Origin: Amylibacter sp.
GTDB lineage: Bacteria; Pseudomonadota; Alphaproteobacteria; Rhodobacterales; Rhodobacteraceae
Length of the DNA: 12,077 bases
Direction of reading: 5' to 3'
NCBI GenBank assembly: GCA_030625465.1
Contig: DAOUQS010000036.1
Span: 1-12,077, forward strand
Every line of letters starts with the position of its first letter. Positions within the stretch are counted from its first letter, which is position 1. The translations under genes and the position numbers were made by a program. This document shows positions 1-7,140 of this stretch, in pieces. Below the pieces are notes generated by a model. That model was not told the origin of the DNA, did no database searches, and saw nothing but the letters and a program-made list of their open reading frames with translations.

Positions 1-286
1 GAAGCGTGGCGTATGTACACGCGTATATACAACGACACCAAAGAAACCCAACTCTGCGATGCGTAAAGTTGCAAAAGTTCGTCTAACGAACGGTTTTGAG
101 GTGATTTCATACATTCCCGGTGAAAGCCACAACTTGCAAGAACACTCTGTTGTTCTGATCCGCGGCGGTCGTGTAAAAGACCTTCCCGGTGTGCGCTATC
201 ACATCTTGCGCGGTGTACTTGATACACAGGGCGTAAAAGACCGTAAACAACGTCGTTCGAAATACGGCGCCAAGAAGCCGAAATAG
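1..286 (+). CDS. rpsL: 30S ribosomal protein S12, 3' part (5' end outside window)
   Basis: S12 is a core 30S decoding-centre protein. The frame is open from base 2 ([19 protein letters not shown]...), so the gene runs in from the left. The ATG at 59 is an internal methionine, not the start. The 94 residues present correspond to roughly E. coli residue 29 to the end. Conserved segments [22 protein letters not shown] and [13 protein letters not shown] are all visible. The lysines at the two classical streptomycin-resistance sites (KKPNS and RVKDLPG) are wild type. The aspartate after the second lysine is the residue RimO methylthiolates in E. coli. The gene ends in KKPK and is followed 12 nt later by rpsG, as in the usual str operon. 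Identification is essentially certain; only the N-terminus is missing. Confidence 0.97.
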   Translation, partial: KRGVCTRVYTTTPKKPNSAMRKVAKVRLTNGFEVISYIPGESHNLQEHSVVLIRGGRVKDLPGVRYHILRGVLDTQGVKDRKQRRSKYGAKKPK

Positions 287-769
<483 letters not shown>

Positions 770-790
770 TAAAGAAAAAGGTTTAGGCAG

Positions 791-2908
791 ATGGCACGCG
801 AATATCCTCTGGAACGCTACCGTAATTTCGGTATCATGGCGCACATTGATGCGGGTAAAACTACCTGCACAGAGCGTATCTTGTACTACACAGGCAAGTC
901 CCACAACATCGGCGAAGTGCATGATGGTGCGGCGACTATGGACTGGATGGAGCAAGAGCAAGAACGTGGTATTACTATTACGTCTGCTGCGACCACAACG
1001 TTTTGGGAGCGCACAGAAGACGGTGAAACACCTGAAACTGAAAAGCACCGCCTGAACATCATCGATACACCGGGCCACGTTGACTTCACTATTGAAGTTG
1101 AACGTTCCTTGGCTGTTTTGGATGGCGCGGTTTGTTTGCTGGATGCCAACGCTGGTGTTGAGCCGCAAACAGAAACGGTTTGGCGTCAAGCTGACCGTTA
1201 TAAAGTGCCACGGATTGTTTTTGTCAATAAAATGGACAAAACAGGCGCGGATTTCATGAACTGCGTTGAAATGATCAAAGAGCGTACCGGCGCACGTGCC
1301 ATGCCTGTTCAAATCCCCATCGGGGCAGAGACAGAGCTGGAAGGCATCATCGATCTGATCACACAAGAAGAGTGGGTTTATATCGGCGAAGACTTGGGCG
1401 CATCTTGGGAAAAACGCCCGATCCGCGACAGTCTTGCTGACCAATGTGCAACATTGCGCAGCGAGATGATCGAACTGGCTGTCGAAATGGACGACGACGC
1501 TATGGAAGCTTATCTGGATGGCAACGAGCCTGATGTAGCGACTTTGCGCACTTTGATCCGTAAGGGTACAATCGCAATGGAATTCGTTCCTGTGCTGGCT
1601 GGTTCTGCATTTAAGAACAAAGGTGTTCAACCACTACTGAACGCTGTGATCGACTTTTTGCCGTCCCCGTTGGACGTTGTTGATTACATGGGCTTTAAGC
1701 CAGGTGATGAAACTGAAACACGTGAGATCGCACGTCGCGCTGACGATGATATGGCATTTTCCGGCCTTGCGTTTAAAATCATGAATGACCCATTTGTGGG
1801 TACATTGACCTTTACACGTGTCTATTCGGGTACGTTGTCCAAGGGCGATGCCATGATCAACTCTACCAAGGGTAAAAAAGAACGTGTTGGCCGTATGATG
1901 ATGATGCACTCAAGTGAGCAAGTGCCGATCGAAGAAGCCTTTGCTGGCGACATCATTGCGCTTGCAGGTCTGAAAGAAACCACAACAGGCGACACGCTTT
2001 GTTCGGTGAGCGATCAGGTTATTCTGGAAACAATGACATTCCCCGATCCTGTGATCGAGATTGCTGTTGAACCGAAAACCAAAGCTGACCAAGAAAAAAT
2101 GTCTACGGGTCTTGCCCGTCTGGCAGCAGAAGATCCATCCTTCCGCGTTGAAACAGACTTCGAGTCTGGTCAAACGATCATGAAGGGCATGGGCGAATTG
2201 CACTTGGACATTCTTGTGGATCGTCTGAAGCGTGAATTTAAGGTTGAAGCGAACATTGGTGCGCCGCAAGTGGCATACCGTGAAACAATTTCGCACGAAG
2301 CTGAAATTTCCTACACCCACAAGAAACAATCTGGTGGTTCTGGTCAGTACGCTGAAGTGAAAATGATCATCAAGCCGACAGAGCCGGGTGAGGGTTATTC
2401 CTTCGAGTCCAAAATCGTTGGTGGGTCTATTCCTAAAGAATACATTCCCGGTGTTGAAAAAGGTATCGAGTCTGTTATGGACAGCGGCCCATTGGCTGGC
2501 TTCCCGGTTATTGATTTCAAAGTAGAATTGATCGACGGCAAGTACCACGATGTGGATAGTAGTGTGATGGCATTTGAAATCGCTGGCCGTATGGGCATGC
2601 GTGAGGGTCTGCGTAAAGCGGGCGCGAAAATGCTTGAGCCGATCATGATGGTCGAAGTTGTGACACCTGAAGAATACACAGGCGGCATCATTGGCGACCT
2701 GACATCACGCCGCGGCATGGTTCAGGGTCAAGATACACGCGGTAACGCCATCGCAATTGATGCGCGCGTGCCACTAGCCAACATGTTTGGCTACATCAAT
2801 ACGTTGCGGTCCATGTCTTCGGGCCGTGCGAACTTCACGATGCAGTTCAGTCACTACGACTCTGTACCGAATAATATATCTGAAGAAATCCAGGCGAAAT
2901 TCGCCTGA
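791..2908 (+). CDS. fusA: Elongation factor G
   Basis: EF-G is the cytosolic GTPase that drives tRNA-mRNA translocation and, with RRF, ribosome recycling. At 705 aa it is full length for the family. The G-domain motifs are in order: G1 AHIDAGKT (17-24), switch I ending ERGITIT (58-64), G3 DTPGH (92-96, with the catalytic His96), G4 NKMD (146-149) and G5 near GSAFKNKG (about 270). Domain II, the domain III GMGELHL motif, the domain [12 protein letters not shown] loop and the C-terminal [20 protein letters not shown] stretch are all visible. A short insert after switch I ([15 protein letters not shown], about 73-87) is of the sort seen in alphaproteobacterial EF-G. The start has an AAAAAGG Shine-Dalgarno at about 9 nt. 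It belongs to the str operon between rpsG and tuf, and nothing is odd in the protein. Confidence 0.98.
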   Translation: MAREYPLERYRNFGIMAHIDAGKTTCTERILYYTGKSHNIGEVHDGAATMDWMEQEQERGITITSAATTTFWERTEDGETPETEKHRLNIIDTPGHVDFTIEVERSLAVLDGAVCLLDANAGVEPQTETVWRQADRYKVPRIVFVNKMDKTGADFMNCVEMIKERTGARAMPVQIPIGAETELEGIIDLITQEEWVYIGEDLGASWEKRPIRDSLADQCATLRSEMIELAVEMDDDAMEAYLDGNEPDVATLRTLIRKGTIAMEFVPVLAGSAFKNKGVQPLLNAVIDFLPSPLDVVDYMGFKPGDETETREIARRADDDMAFSGLAFKIMNDPFVGTLTFTRVYSGTLSKGDAMINSTKGKKERVGRMMMMHSSEQVPIEEAFAGDIIALAGLKETTTGDTLCSVSDQVILETMTFPDPVIEIAVEPKTKADQEKMSTGLARLAAEDPSFRVETDFESGQTIMKGMGELHLDILVDRLKREFKVEANIGAPQVAYRETISHEAEISYTHKKQSGGSGQYAEVKMIIKPTEPGEGYSFESKIVGGSIPKEYIPGVEKGIESVMDSGPLAGFPVIDFKVELIDGKYHDVDSSVMAFEIAGRMGMREGLRKAGAKMLEPIMMVEVVTPEEYTGGIIGDLTSRRGMVQGQDTRGNAIAIDARVPLANMFGYINTLRSMSSGRANFTMQFSHYDSVPNNISEEIQAKFA
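2891..2907 (+). other. Perfect hairpin overlapping the fusA stop codon
   Basis: A perfect 7-bp inverted repeat (CAGGCGA at 2891-2897, loop AAT, TCGCCTG at 2901-2907) straddles the last codons and most of the TGA stop of fusA. No T-run follows, so it is not an intrinsic terminator. A second, weaker hairpin (GGTC/GACC with GGC/GCC inside) lies in the spacer at about 2923-2940. These could be RNA-processing or stabilising structures between the fusA and tuf messages, whose protein products are needed in very different amounts. The structures are seen directly; the role is inference. Confidence 0.45.
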
Positions 2909-2950
2909 TCTGAAACCTAACAGGTCAGGCACTGCCGACCGAATATAAAC

Positions 2951-2964
2951 CTAGGAGGCCCTAG
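2951..2964 (+). promoter_or_regulatory. Strong tuf Shine-Dalgarno inside a small stem-loop
   Basis: AGGAGG at 2953-2958 sits 8 nt before the tuf ATG and is one of the strongest ribosome binding sites in the window, fitting the high demand for EF-Tu. It lies within a perfect inverted repeat: CTAGG 2951-2955, loop AGGC, CCTAG 2960-2964. A 5-bp stem would partly mask the site, but is probably too weak to block initiation. Regulation by this element is speculative. Confidence 0.5.
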
Positions 2965-2966
2965 TT

Positions 2967-4145
2967 ATGGCAAAAGAAAAGTTTGAACGTAATAAACCAC
3001 ACGTCAACATCGGCACAATCGGCCACGTTGACCACGGTAAAACAACACTGACAGCTGCGATTACAAAGCAGTTTTCTGACGACTTCAAAGCGTACGACGA
3101 AATTGATGGCGCACCTGAAGAAAAAGCACGTGGTATCACCATTTCTACTGCTCACGTTGAGTATGAAACAGAAGCACGTCACTACGCACACGTTGATTGC
3201 CCAGGCCACGCTGATTATGTGAAAAACATGATTACTGGTGCGGCACAAATGGATGGTGCTATCTTGGTTGTGAACGCAGCTGACGGCCCTATGCCTCAAA
3301 CACGTGAGCACATCTTGTTGGGTCGCCAGGTTGGCATCCCGCACATGGTTGTGTACATGAATAAAGTTGACCAAGTAGACGACGACGAGTTGTTGGAATT
3401 GGTTGAAATGGAAATTCGTGAATTGTTGTCTATGTACGATTACCCAGGCGACGATATTCCTATCATTACGGGTTCTGCACTGGCTGCTTTAGAAGACCGT
3501 GACGATGCAATCGGCAAAGAAAGCATCGCCAAGTTGATGGCTGCTGTTGATGAATATATCCCAACACCTGCACGTGCTATTGATAAGCCTTTCTTGATGC
3601 CTATCGAGGATGTGTTCTCAATTTCAGGCCGTGGTACAGTTGTAACCGGTCGTATTGAACGTGGTGTTGTAAACGTTGGTGAAGAACTAGAAATCATCGG
3701 CATCAAAGACACTAAGAAAACAACATGTACTGGTGTTGAAATGTTCCGCAAGCTGCTTGATCGCGGTGAAGCAGGCGACAACGTTGGTGTTCTTCTTCGC
3801 GGTATCGACCGTGATGGTGTTGAACGTGGCCAGGTTCTTTGTAAGCCGGGTTCAGTGAAACCACACACCAAGTTTGAAGCAGAAGTTTACATTCTGACTA
3901 AAGACGAGGGTGGCCGTCACACACCATTCTTTGCTAACTACCGTCCACAGTTCTACTTCCGTACAACTGACGTGACAGGCACAGTTGAGTTGCCAGAAGG
4001 TACAGAAATGGTAATGCCAGGTGATAACCTGAAATTCTCAGCTGAACTGATCTATCCGATTGCGATGGAAGAAGGCCTACGCTTTGCGATCCGTGAAGGC
4101 GGCCGCACAGTTGGTTCTGGTGTTGTTTCTAAAATCATCGAATAA
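2967..4145 (+). CDS. tuf: Elongation factor Tu
   Basis: EF-Tu delivers aminoacyl-tRNA to the ribosomal A site as a GTP ternary complex. The 392-aa length is that of Rhodobacterales EF-Tu. GTPase motifs are intact: GHVDHGKT (19-26), RGITIS with the invariant switch I Thr (55-60), DCPGH (77-81, His81 being the catalytic His84 equivalent), NKVD (132-135) and GSAL (169-172). Domain II ([12 protein letters not shown]) and domain III ([38 protein letters not shown]) follow in order. The [16 protein letters not shown] and [12 protein letters not shown] variants are typical of Rhodobacterales and support the lineage call. It lies 58 nt after fusA and 83 nt before rpsJ. Many relatives carry a second tuf elsewhere; this window cannot show whether one exists. 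Confidence 0.98.
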   Translation: MAKEKFERNKPHVNIGTIGHVDHGKTTLTAAITKQFSDDFKAYDEIDGAPEEKARGITISTAHVEYETEARHYAHVDCPGHADYVKNMITGAAQMDGAILVVNAADGPMPQTREHILLGRQVGIPHMVVYMNKVDQVDDDELLELVEMEIRELLSMYDYPGDDIPIITGSALAALEDRDDAIGKESIAKLMAAVDEYIPTPARAIDKPFLMPIEDVFSISGRGTVVTGRIERGVVNVGEELEIIGIKDTKKTTCTGVEMFRKLLDRGEAGDNVGVLLRGIDRDGVERGQVLCKPGSVKPHTKFEAEVYILTKDEGGRHTPFFANYRPQFYFRTTDVTGTVELPEGTEMVMPGDNLKFSAELIYPIAMEEGLRFAIREGGRTVGSGVVSKIIE

Positions 4146-4228
4146 AAATTAACCTTCGGGTTCGACGTAGGGCGGCTGGTTCTCGGCCGCTCTACCTATC
4201 AACTCTAACGCCTTGAAAGGCTTAAGAT
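4146..4228 (+). other. Structured tuf-rpsJ spacer (candidate S10 leader/processing region)
   Basis: The 83-nt spacer contains three inverted repeats in a row. The first is AACC-TTCG-GGTT (4151-4162), a short stem capped by the very stable cUUCGg tetraloop. The second is a 10-bp stem with one G-U pair (GTAGGGCGGC 4167-4176, 9-nt loop, GCCGCTCTAC 4186-4195). The third is GCCT-TGAA-AGGC (4210-4221), whose right arm contains the AAGG that serves as the rpsJ Shine-Dalgarno 8 nt before the ATG. No T-run follows any of them, so no terminator is called. No convincing promoter was found here, so rpsJ probably depends on transcription coming from tuf or further upstream. Confidence 0.5.
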
Positions 4229-4537
4229 ATGAAAAGCCAAAATATTCGTATTCGGCTGAAAGCTTATGATTACCGCGTGTTGGATGCGTCCACAGCGGAA
4301 ATCGTAAACACAGCTAAACGGACCGGTGCGCAAGTGCGCGGTCCGATCCCAATGCCGAACAAGATCGAGAAATTCACCGTGCTGCGTAGCCCGCACGTGA
4401 ATAAAAAAGCTCGTGAACAGTTTGAAATCCGGACGCACAAGCGTCTGCTAGACATCATTGACCCAACTCCACAAACAGTAGACGCGCTGATGAAGCTCGA
4501 TCTTGCTGCTGGTGTGGATGTTGAGATCAAATTGTAA
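4229..4537 (+). CDS. rpsJ: 30S ribosomal protein S10 (NusE)
   Basis: S10 is a 30S head protein that also acts as NusE, the NusB partner in antitermination and the NusG contact that links ribosome to polymerase. The 102-aa length is standard. Diagnostic segments are [16 protein letters not shown] (6-21), the extended loop with [10 protein letters not shown] (about 36-45), [28 protein letters not shown] (split over about 49-76) and the [20 protein letters not shown]-terminus. The start is preceded by GAAAGG at 8 nt. It is the first gene of the S10 block and is followed 14 nt later by rplC. Confidence 0.97.
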   Translation: MKSQNIRIRLKAYDYRVLDASTAEIVNTAKRTGAQVRGPIPMPNKIEKFTVLRSPHVNKKAREQFEIRTHKRLLDIIDPTPQTVDALMKLDLAAGVDVEIKL

Positions 4538-4551
4538 GGGGCAGGATTATT

Positions 4552-5271
4552 ATGCGCTCTGGTATAATTGCAAAGAAACTGGGCATGACCCGGTTGTTCA
4601 TGGAAGACGGCAGACAGATCCCTGTAACCGTTTTGCAAATGGATAACCTACAAGTTGTGGCCCAACGTACAAACGAAACAGACGGCTACACAGCCGTTCA
4701 GCTTGGTGCAGGTACAGCCAAGGTAAAGCGTCAAACCGCAGCAATGCGCGGCCACTTTGCCAAAGCTAAAGTTGAACCAAAACGCAAAGTTGCAGAATTT
4801 CGCGTGTCAGAACAAAACCTGATTGCTGTTGGTGAAGAAATCACAGCAGACCATTACTTTGAAGGGCAATATGTAGATGTTGCCGGCGTTTCTATCGGTA
4901 AAGGCTTCCAAGGCGCGATGAAGCGTTGGAACTTTAAAGGTTTGCGCGCAACGCACGGTGTATCTGTTTCACACCGTTCGCACGGTTCAACTGGCCAGTG
5001 TCAGGACCCGGGTAAGGTTTTCAAAGGCAAGAAAATGGCCGGTCACATGGGTGCTGCCCGTGTAACCACACAAAACCTGCAAGTTGTTAAAACTGATGCG
5101 GAACGTGGCATTCTGATGATCAAGGGCGCTGTCCCGGGTTCAAAAGGTGGCTGGGTAACAATTAAGGACGCGGTTAAAAAACCAACGCCTGAAAATGTGA
5201 TCTTGCCAGCAGCCCTTCGTTCTGCAGCTGAAGCAAATGTTGCTGAAGACAAGAAGGACGGTGACGCATAA
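4552..5271 (+). CDS. rplC: 50S ribosomal protein L3
   Basis: L3 is an early assembly protein of the 50S subunit, with a long loop reaching toward the peptidyl-transferase centre. At 239 aa it has the size seen in alphaproteobacteria, longer than E. coli L3 because of a charged C-terminal tail (ending [10 protein letters not shown]). The N-terminal [19 protein letters not shown], the [27 protein letters not shown] core loop (in the middle third) and [16 protein letters not shown] are recognisable. The loop contains the glutamine that PrmB methylates in E. coli. The start is supported by a purine-rich GGGGCAGG 8-15 nt upstream. Its TAA shares its last base with the rplD ATG (TAATG), so the two genes are probably translationally coupled. 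Confidence 0.97.
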   Translation: MRSGIIAKKLGMTRLFMEDGRQIPVTVLQMDNLQVVAQRTNETDGYTAVQLGAGTAKVKRQTAAMRGHFAKAKVEPKRKVAEFRVSEQNLIAVGEEITADHYFEGQYVDVAGVSIGKGFQGAMKRWNFKGLRATHGVSVSHRSHGSTGQCQDPGKVFKGKKMAGHMGAARVTTQNLQVVKTDAERGILMIKGAVPGSKGGWVTIKDAVKKPTPENVILPAALRSAAEANVAEDKKDGDA

Positions 5272-5891
5272 TGAAAGCCGACGTAATCAAACTGGACGCA
5301 AAAGCCGCGGGTTCCATCGAGTTATCCGATGCGATCTTCGGACTGGAGCCTCGTGCGGATATTCTGCACCGTGTTGTGCGCTACCAATTGGCCAAACGCC
5401 AAGCCGGTACACACAAAGTAAAAACACGGTCTGAAGTCAGCTATTCAACCAAGAAGATCTATCGCCAAAAAGGTACAGGTGGCGCACGCCACGGTGCCCG
5501 CTCTGCGCCGATCTTCCGCGGTGGTGGTGTCTATAAAGGCCCAACACCACGCAGCCACGCACATGACTTGACTAAAAAGTTCCGTGCATTGGGTCTGCGT
5601 CACGCTTTGTCTGCAAAGGCAACAGCAGGTGAACTGGTTGTTGTAGATGAAGCCGTGTTGAAAAACGCAAAAACCAAAGATTTGGCTAAAACATTGGCTA
5701 ATCTTGGTTGGAAAAAAGCATTGGTTATCGATGGTGCCGAAGTGGATGCAAACTTTGCATTGGCTGCACGCAATATTGACGGTCTGGATGTTCTGCCAAG
5801 CCAAGGTGCCAACGTTTACGACATCTTGAAAGCAAGCACTTTGGTTCTGACCAAAGCGGGCGCTGAAGCATTGGAGGCACGTTTGTCATGA
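5271..5891 (+). CDS. rplD: 50S ribosomal protein L4
   Basis: L4 binds 23S rRNA domain I and lines the exit tunnel with L22. In gammaproteobacteria it also represses the S10 operon through the S10 leader. This protein is 206 aa, standard for the family. The tunnel loop with [19 protein letters not shown] (about 57-75) followed by [17 protein letters not shown], plus [14 protein letters not shown], are characteristic. The start overlaps the rplC stop by one base. The Shine-Dalgarno is AAGAAGGA inside the rplC tail. The gene ends in an ATGA overlap with rplW, and a GGAGG at 5873-5877 within rplD serves rplW. Autoregulation by L4 has not been shown in this lineage and no E. coli-like leader is recognised. 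Confidence 0.97.
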   Translation: MKADVIKLDAKAAGSIELSDAIFGLEPRADILHRVVRYQLAKRQAGTHKVKTRSEVSYSTKKIYRQKGTGGARHGARSAPIFRGGGVYKGPTPRSHAHDLTKKFRALGLRHALSAKATAGELVVVDEAVLKNAKTKDLAKTLANLGWKKALVIDGAEVDANFALAARNIDGLDVLPSQGANVYDILKASTLVLTKAGAEALEARLS

Positions 5892-6184
5892 GCACAAAAG
5901 CTGAACTATATGACGTAATTCGCAAGCCGATCGTCACTGAAAAAGCAACCATGGCGTCTGAACATAACGCCGTTGTATTTGAAGTGAATATCGATGCGAA
6001 TAAACCTCAGATCAAAGAAGCTGTTGAAACTTTGTTTGGTGTTAAAGTAAAAGCCGTGAATACAACGATCACTAAAGGTAAAGTGAAACGTTTCCGCGGC
6101 CAGCTTGGCAAACGCAAAGACGTTAAAAAAGCATATGTTACGCTTGAAGAAGGTAACACTATCGACGTTTCTACCGGTCTTTAA
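5888..6184 (+). CDS. rplW: 50S ribosomal protein L23
   Basis: L23 sits at the tunnel exit and is the main docking site for trigger factor and SRP. It has 98 aa, the usual size. The segments [15 protein letters not shown] (7-21), [30 protein letters not shown] (split over about 30-59) and [16 protein letters not shown] are diagnostic. It begins 4 bp inside rplD (ATGA), with GGAGG 10 nt upstream. In most bacteria rplB follows directly. Here rplW is instead followed after 24 nt by an intrinsic terminator and an accessory gene pair, so it is the last gene of the first ribosomal transcription unit. Confidence 0.97.
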   Translation: MSTKAELYDVIRKPIVTEKATMASEHNAVVFEVNIDANKPQIKEAVETLFGVKVKAVNTTITKGKVKRFRGQLGKRKDVKKAYVTLEEGNTIDVSTGL

Positions 6185-6193
6185 GTAGGTCGA

Positions 6194-6235
6194 CATAAAG
6201 AATTTAGAAGCCCTCGCGGAAGCGGGGGCTTTTTT
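6194..6235 (+). repeat. Left copy of a 41-42 bp imperfect direct repeat flanking the toxin-antitoxin cassette
   Basis: This segment aligns with 6942-6982 in the same orientation. By hand alignment 35 of 42 columns match, with six mismatches and one gap. The similarity covers the rho-independent terminator and also the A/T-rich bases before it (CATAA-A-GAATT-x-AGA), which are not needed for termination. Most mismatches lie in or beside the terminator loop. The copies are 748 bp apart and enclose the whole cassette. Confidence 0.7.
6209..6235 (+). terminator. Intrinsic terminator after rplW
   Basis: A 9-bp stem (AGCCCTCGC 6209-6217 with GCGGGGGCT 6222-6230, one T-G wobble) carries a GGAA tetraloop and is followed at once by a run of T (6230-6235). 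It lies 24 nt after the rplW stop. It should end transcription in the middle of what is normally one S10 operon. Confidence 0.88.
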
Positions 6236-6253
6236 CGTTCTTGCTGGGTTAAG

Positions 6254-6281
6254 TTGACTTTTGTGCAGGAATGAATACATT
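6254..6281 (+). promoter_or_regulatory. Promoter of the toxin-antitoxin operon
   Basis: TTGACT at 6254-6259 and TACATT at 6276-6281 are separated by 16 bp, close to the sigma-70 consensus. The site begins 18 bp after the T-run of the upstream terminator and ends 36 bp before the antitoxin ATG. The -10 lies inside the left arm of a dyad, a layout expected for autorepression. Confidence 0.65.
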
Positions 6282-6300
6282 GTCTTACAAGGTATTCATT
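6270..6300 (+). promoter_or_regulatory. 31-bp dyad operator overlapping the -10 box
   Basis: A nearly perfect palindrome has outer arms AATGAATAC (6270-6278) and GTATTCATT (6292-6300) and inner arms TTGT (6280-6283) and ACAA (6287-6290) around a central CTT. Only one symmetric pair (6279/6291) fails to match. It covers the -10 element and the likely transcription start. The inner TTGT-CTT-ACAA part resembles the E. coli relBE operator core (TTGTAATTACAA). Antitoxins with a ribbon-helix-helix domain bind such dyads, so this is most simply the autoregulatory operator of the downstream pair. Binding itself is inferred. Confidence 0.7.
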
Positions 6301-6317
6301 TGGAAGAAATTAGAGTT

Positions 6318-6584
6318 ATGACAACAACAACATTTACCACACGTATGGATGTTAACGTTAAAGCAAGGCTTGATGATATTGCTAAATATGAAGATCGTTC
6401 AGTATCTTATGTTGCCAACAAAGCAATTAAGGCATTCGTAGATGAACGCGATCAAACCCGCGCGCTGATACAAACGGGCGTTGAACTTATTGATAAAGGT
6501 GCCGTTGTATCAAGTGATGCTGTAAATGCTTGGCTGGATGCTGATGAAGACACGCCTTTTCCGTTGCCAGACCAGTCTGAATAG
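6318..6584 (+). CDS. Ribbon-helix-helix (CopG/RelB-like) antitoxin
   Basis: An 88-aa acidic protein, predicted antitoxin of a type II pair. It would bind and neutralise the toxin encoded 5 nt downstream and repress its own promoter. The N-terminus (TTTTFTTRMDVNVKARLDDIAKYEDRS, roughly residues 2-28, followed by VSYVANKAIKAFVDE) has the strand-helix-helix pattern of the ribbon-helix-helix fold, with the alternating T-F-T-R strand expected to enter the DNA major groove. The C-terminal part (VVSSDAVNAWLDADED) has the short helix and AWL motif common in small CopG-type antitoxins, then an acidic proline-containing tail. I chose the ATG at 6318 rather than a TTG at 6261: the latter would place the promoter -10 and operator inside the gene, and GGAAG at 6302-6306 precedes the ATG. 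The family call is from sequence pattern only. Confidence 0.85.
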   Translation: MTTTTFTTRMDVNVKARLDDIAKYEDRSVSYVANKAIKAFVDERDQTRALIQTGVELIDKGAVVSSDAVNAWLDADEDTPFPLPDQSE

Positions 6585-6589
6585 TACCC

Positions 6590-6919
6590 ATGCAGATCAA
6601 GTTCGTTGAAACCTCTGCCGCAGGTCTGCGCTGGATGAAACATTATTACCGCCAACGCCCACAATTGAACCGCGAAAATGCGTTTAATGCCTTTAAGGTC
6701 GCGCAACAGAACATATCAAGCGGTATGGTTGGCGGTCATACCTTTGAGGATATGGAGGATGTGTATGAGTATAAAATTTTCGGCACAGCGTTTTCAATAA
6801 TCTATACACAACGCAATGATACAATTTATGTTTTAGACATACGCGATCAACGGGGATTGCGAAGTGCCAAAATGCTTGAAGCTTTTAATCGAAGGTTGAG
6901 GGATAAGTATGGGCTGTGA
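6590..6919 (+). CDS. RelE/ParE-family toxin
   Basis: A 109-aa basic protein starting 5 nt after the antitoxin stop with no strong Shine-Dalgarno, so translation is probably coupled to the antitoxin. It matches the RelE/ParE superfamily layout. Two N-terminal helices (LRWMKHYYRQRPQLNRENAF and the following helix, about 13-45) precede a GHTFEDMEDVYEYKI strand region, FSIIYTQRNDTIYVLDIRDQRG (paired strands, split around 75-96) and a C-terminal helix RSAKMLEAFNRRLRDKYGL. The VYEY-x-I and Y-V-L-D-IRD-x-RG pattern is typical. RelE toxins cleave mRNA in the ribosomal A site, while ParE toxins poison gyrase. The sequence does not decide between them, and the RDxRG signature with long N-terminal helices may lean toward ParE. 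A terminator begins 37 nt after the stop. The pair is a complete module with promoter, operator, both genes and terminator. Confidence 0.85.
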   Translation: MQIKFVETSAAGLRWMKHYYRQRPQLNRENAFNAFKVAQQNISSGMVGGHTFEDMEDVYEYKIFGTAFSIIYTQRNDTIYVLDIRDQRGLRSAKMLEAFNRRLRDKYGL

Positions 6920-6941
6920 ATGTGATTTTATAAGTAAATGT

Positions 6942-6982
6942 CATAAGAATTAAGATGCCCTCGCGATTGTGGGGGCTTTTTT
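6942..6982 (+). repeat. Right copy of the direct repeat flanking the toxin-antitoxin cassette
   Basis: Direct-orientation partner of 6194-6235. It retains the CATAA-GAATT-x-AGA lead-in, the GCCCTCGCG left arm, GGGGGC and six T. The loop reads GATT instead of GGAA, and there is one fewer A in the lead-in. A recombination between the two copies would remove the entire toxin-antitoxin pair and leave one intact terminator. Confidence 0.7.
6957..6982 (+). terminator. Intrinsic terminator after the toxin gene
   Basis: An 8-bp stem with two wobble pairs (GCCCTCGC 6957-6964 and GTGGGGGC 6969-6976), loop GATT, then six T (6977-6982). It is 37 nt past the toxin stop and should stop toxin-antitoxin transcription from entering rplB. 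Confidence 0.85.
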
Positions 6983-7012
6983 GCTTACGGTGAATTACAA
7001 CGAAAGCGCCTG

Positions 7013-7080
7013 ACCCTAGGGTGGGCGTGTGCGCCCTCCCGTTCGGGAGGGTTGGGCGCGGGCCGCTTACGCGACCCCAA
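7013..7080. repeat. GC-rich palindromic block upstream of the rplB promoter
   Basis: This stretch is far richer in G+C than its surroundings and packed with inverted repeats. They are the 10-nt palindrome ACCCTAGGGT (7013-7022), a perfect 7-bp hairpin CCCTCCC-GTTC-GGGAGGG (7034-7051), and an alternative outer pairing GCGCCC (7031-7036) with GGGCGC (7054-7059). No T-run follows and no gene of credible composition covers it. It has the look of a dispersed REP-type element, but copy number cannot be seen from one window. It may also simply be a structured promoter-upstream region. Confidence 0.4.
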
Positions 7081-7082
7081 TA

Positions 7083-7140
7083 GGGGTGTCTGTGTCGTGT
7101 GCAAATTGCCGTTAATTCGCCACCCACCTATAGACACCCC
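7083..7140. promoter_or_regulatory. 9-bp inverted repeat whose arms bracket the rplB promoter
   Basis: GGGGTGTCT (7083-7091) and AGACACCCC (7132-7140) are perfect complements separated by 40 nt. Three more pairs can form inward if G-T wobbles are allowed. The left arm is upstream of the -35 box, and the right arm overlaps the end of the -10 and the discriminator. It could be a pair of protein half-sites or a structure in any RNA that reads through from upstream. The repeat is seen; its function is unknown. Confidence 0.4.
7106..7134 (+). promoter_or_regulatory. Restart promoter for rplB-rpsS-rplV-rpsC-rplP
   Basis: TTGCCG (7106-7111), a 17-bp spacer, and TATAGA (7129-7134), followed by a C-rich discriminator. 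The same core (TTGCCA, 17 bp, TATAGA) occurs at 11907-11935 before rpmC, which strengthens both calls. A promoter is required here because a terminator separates rplB from everything upstream. Transcription should begin near 7141, giving a leader of about 140 nt. A GC-rich discriminator is a usual mark of stringent (ppGpp) control of ribosomal promoters; that part is inference. Confidence 0.65.

Noticed and set aside
1910..2548. A 212-codon reverse-strand frame inside fusA
   Set aside because: Antisense to conserved EF-G domains, with shadow-like composition and no supporting start signals.
4146..4228. tRNA-Trp gene or terminator after tuf
   Set aside because: Some bacteria carry trnW after a tuf copy, but no cloverleaf or CCA end fits here. 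The 10-bp hairpin has no T-run, so no terminator either.
6261..6317. TTG start 57 bases upstream of the antitoxin ATG
   Set aside because: It would put the -10 box and the dyad operator inside the coding sequence, and the extra residues do not look like the family's N-terminus.
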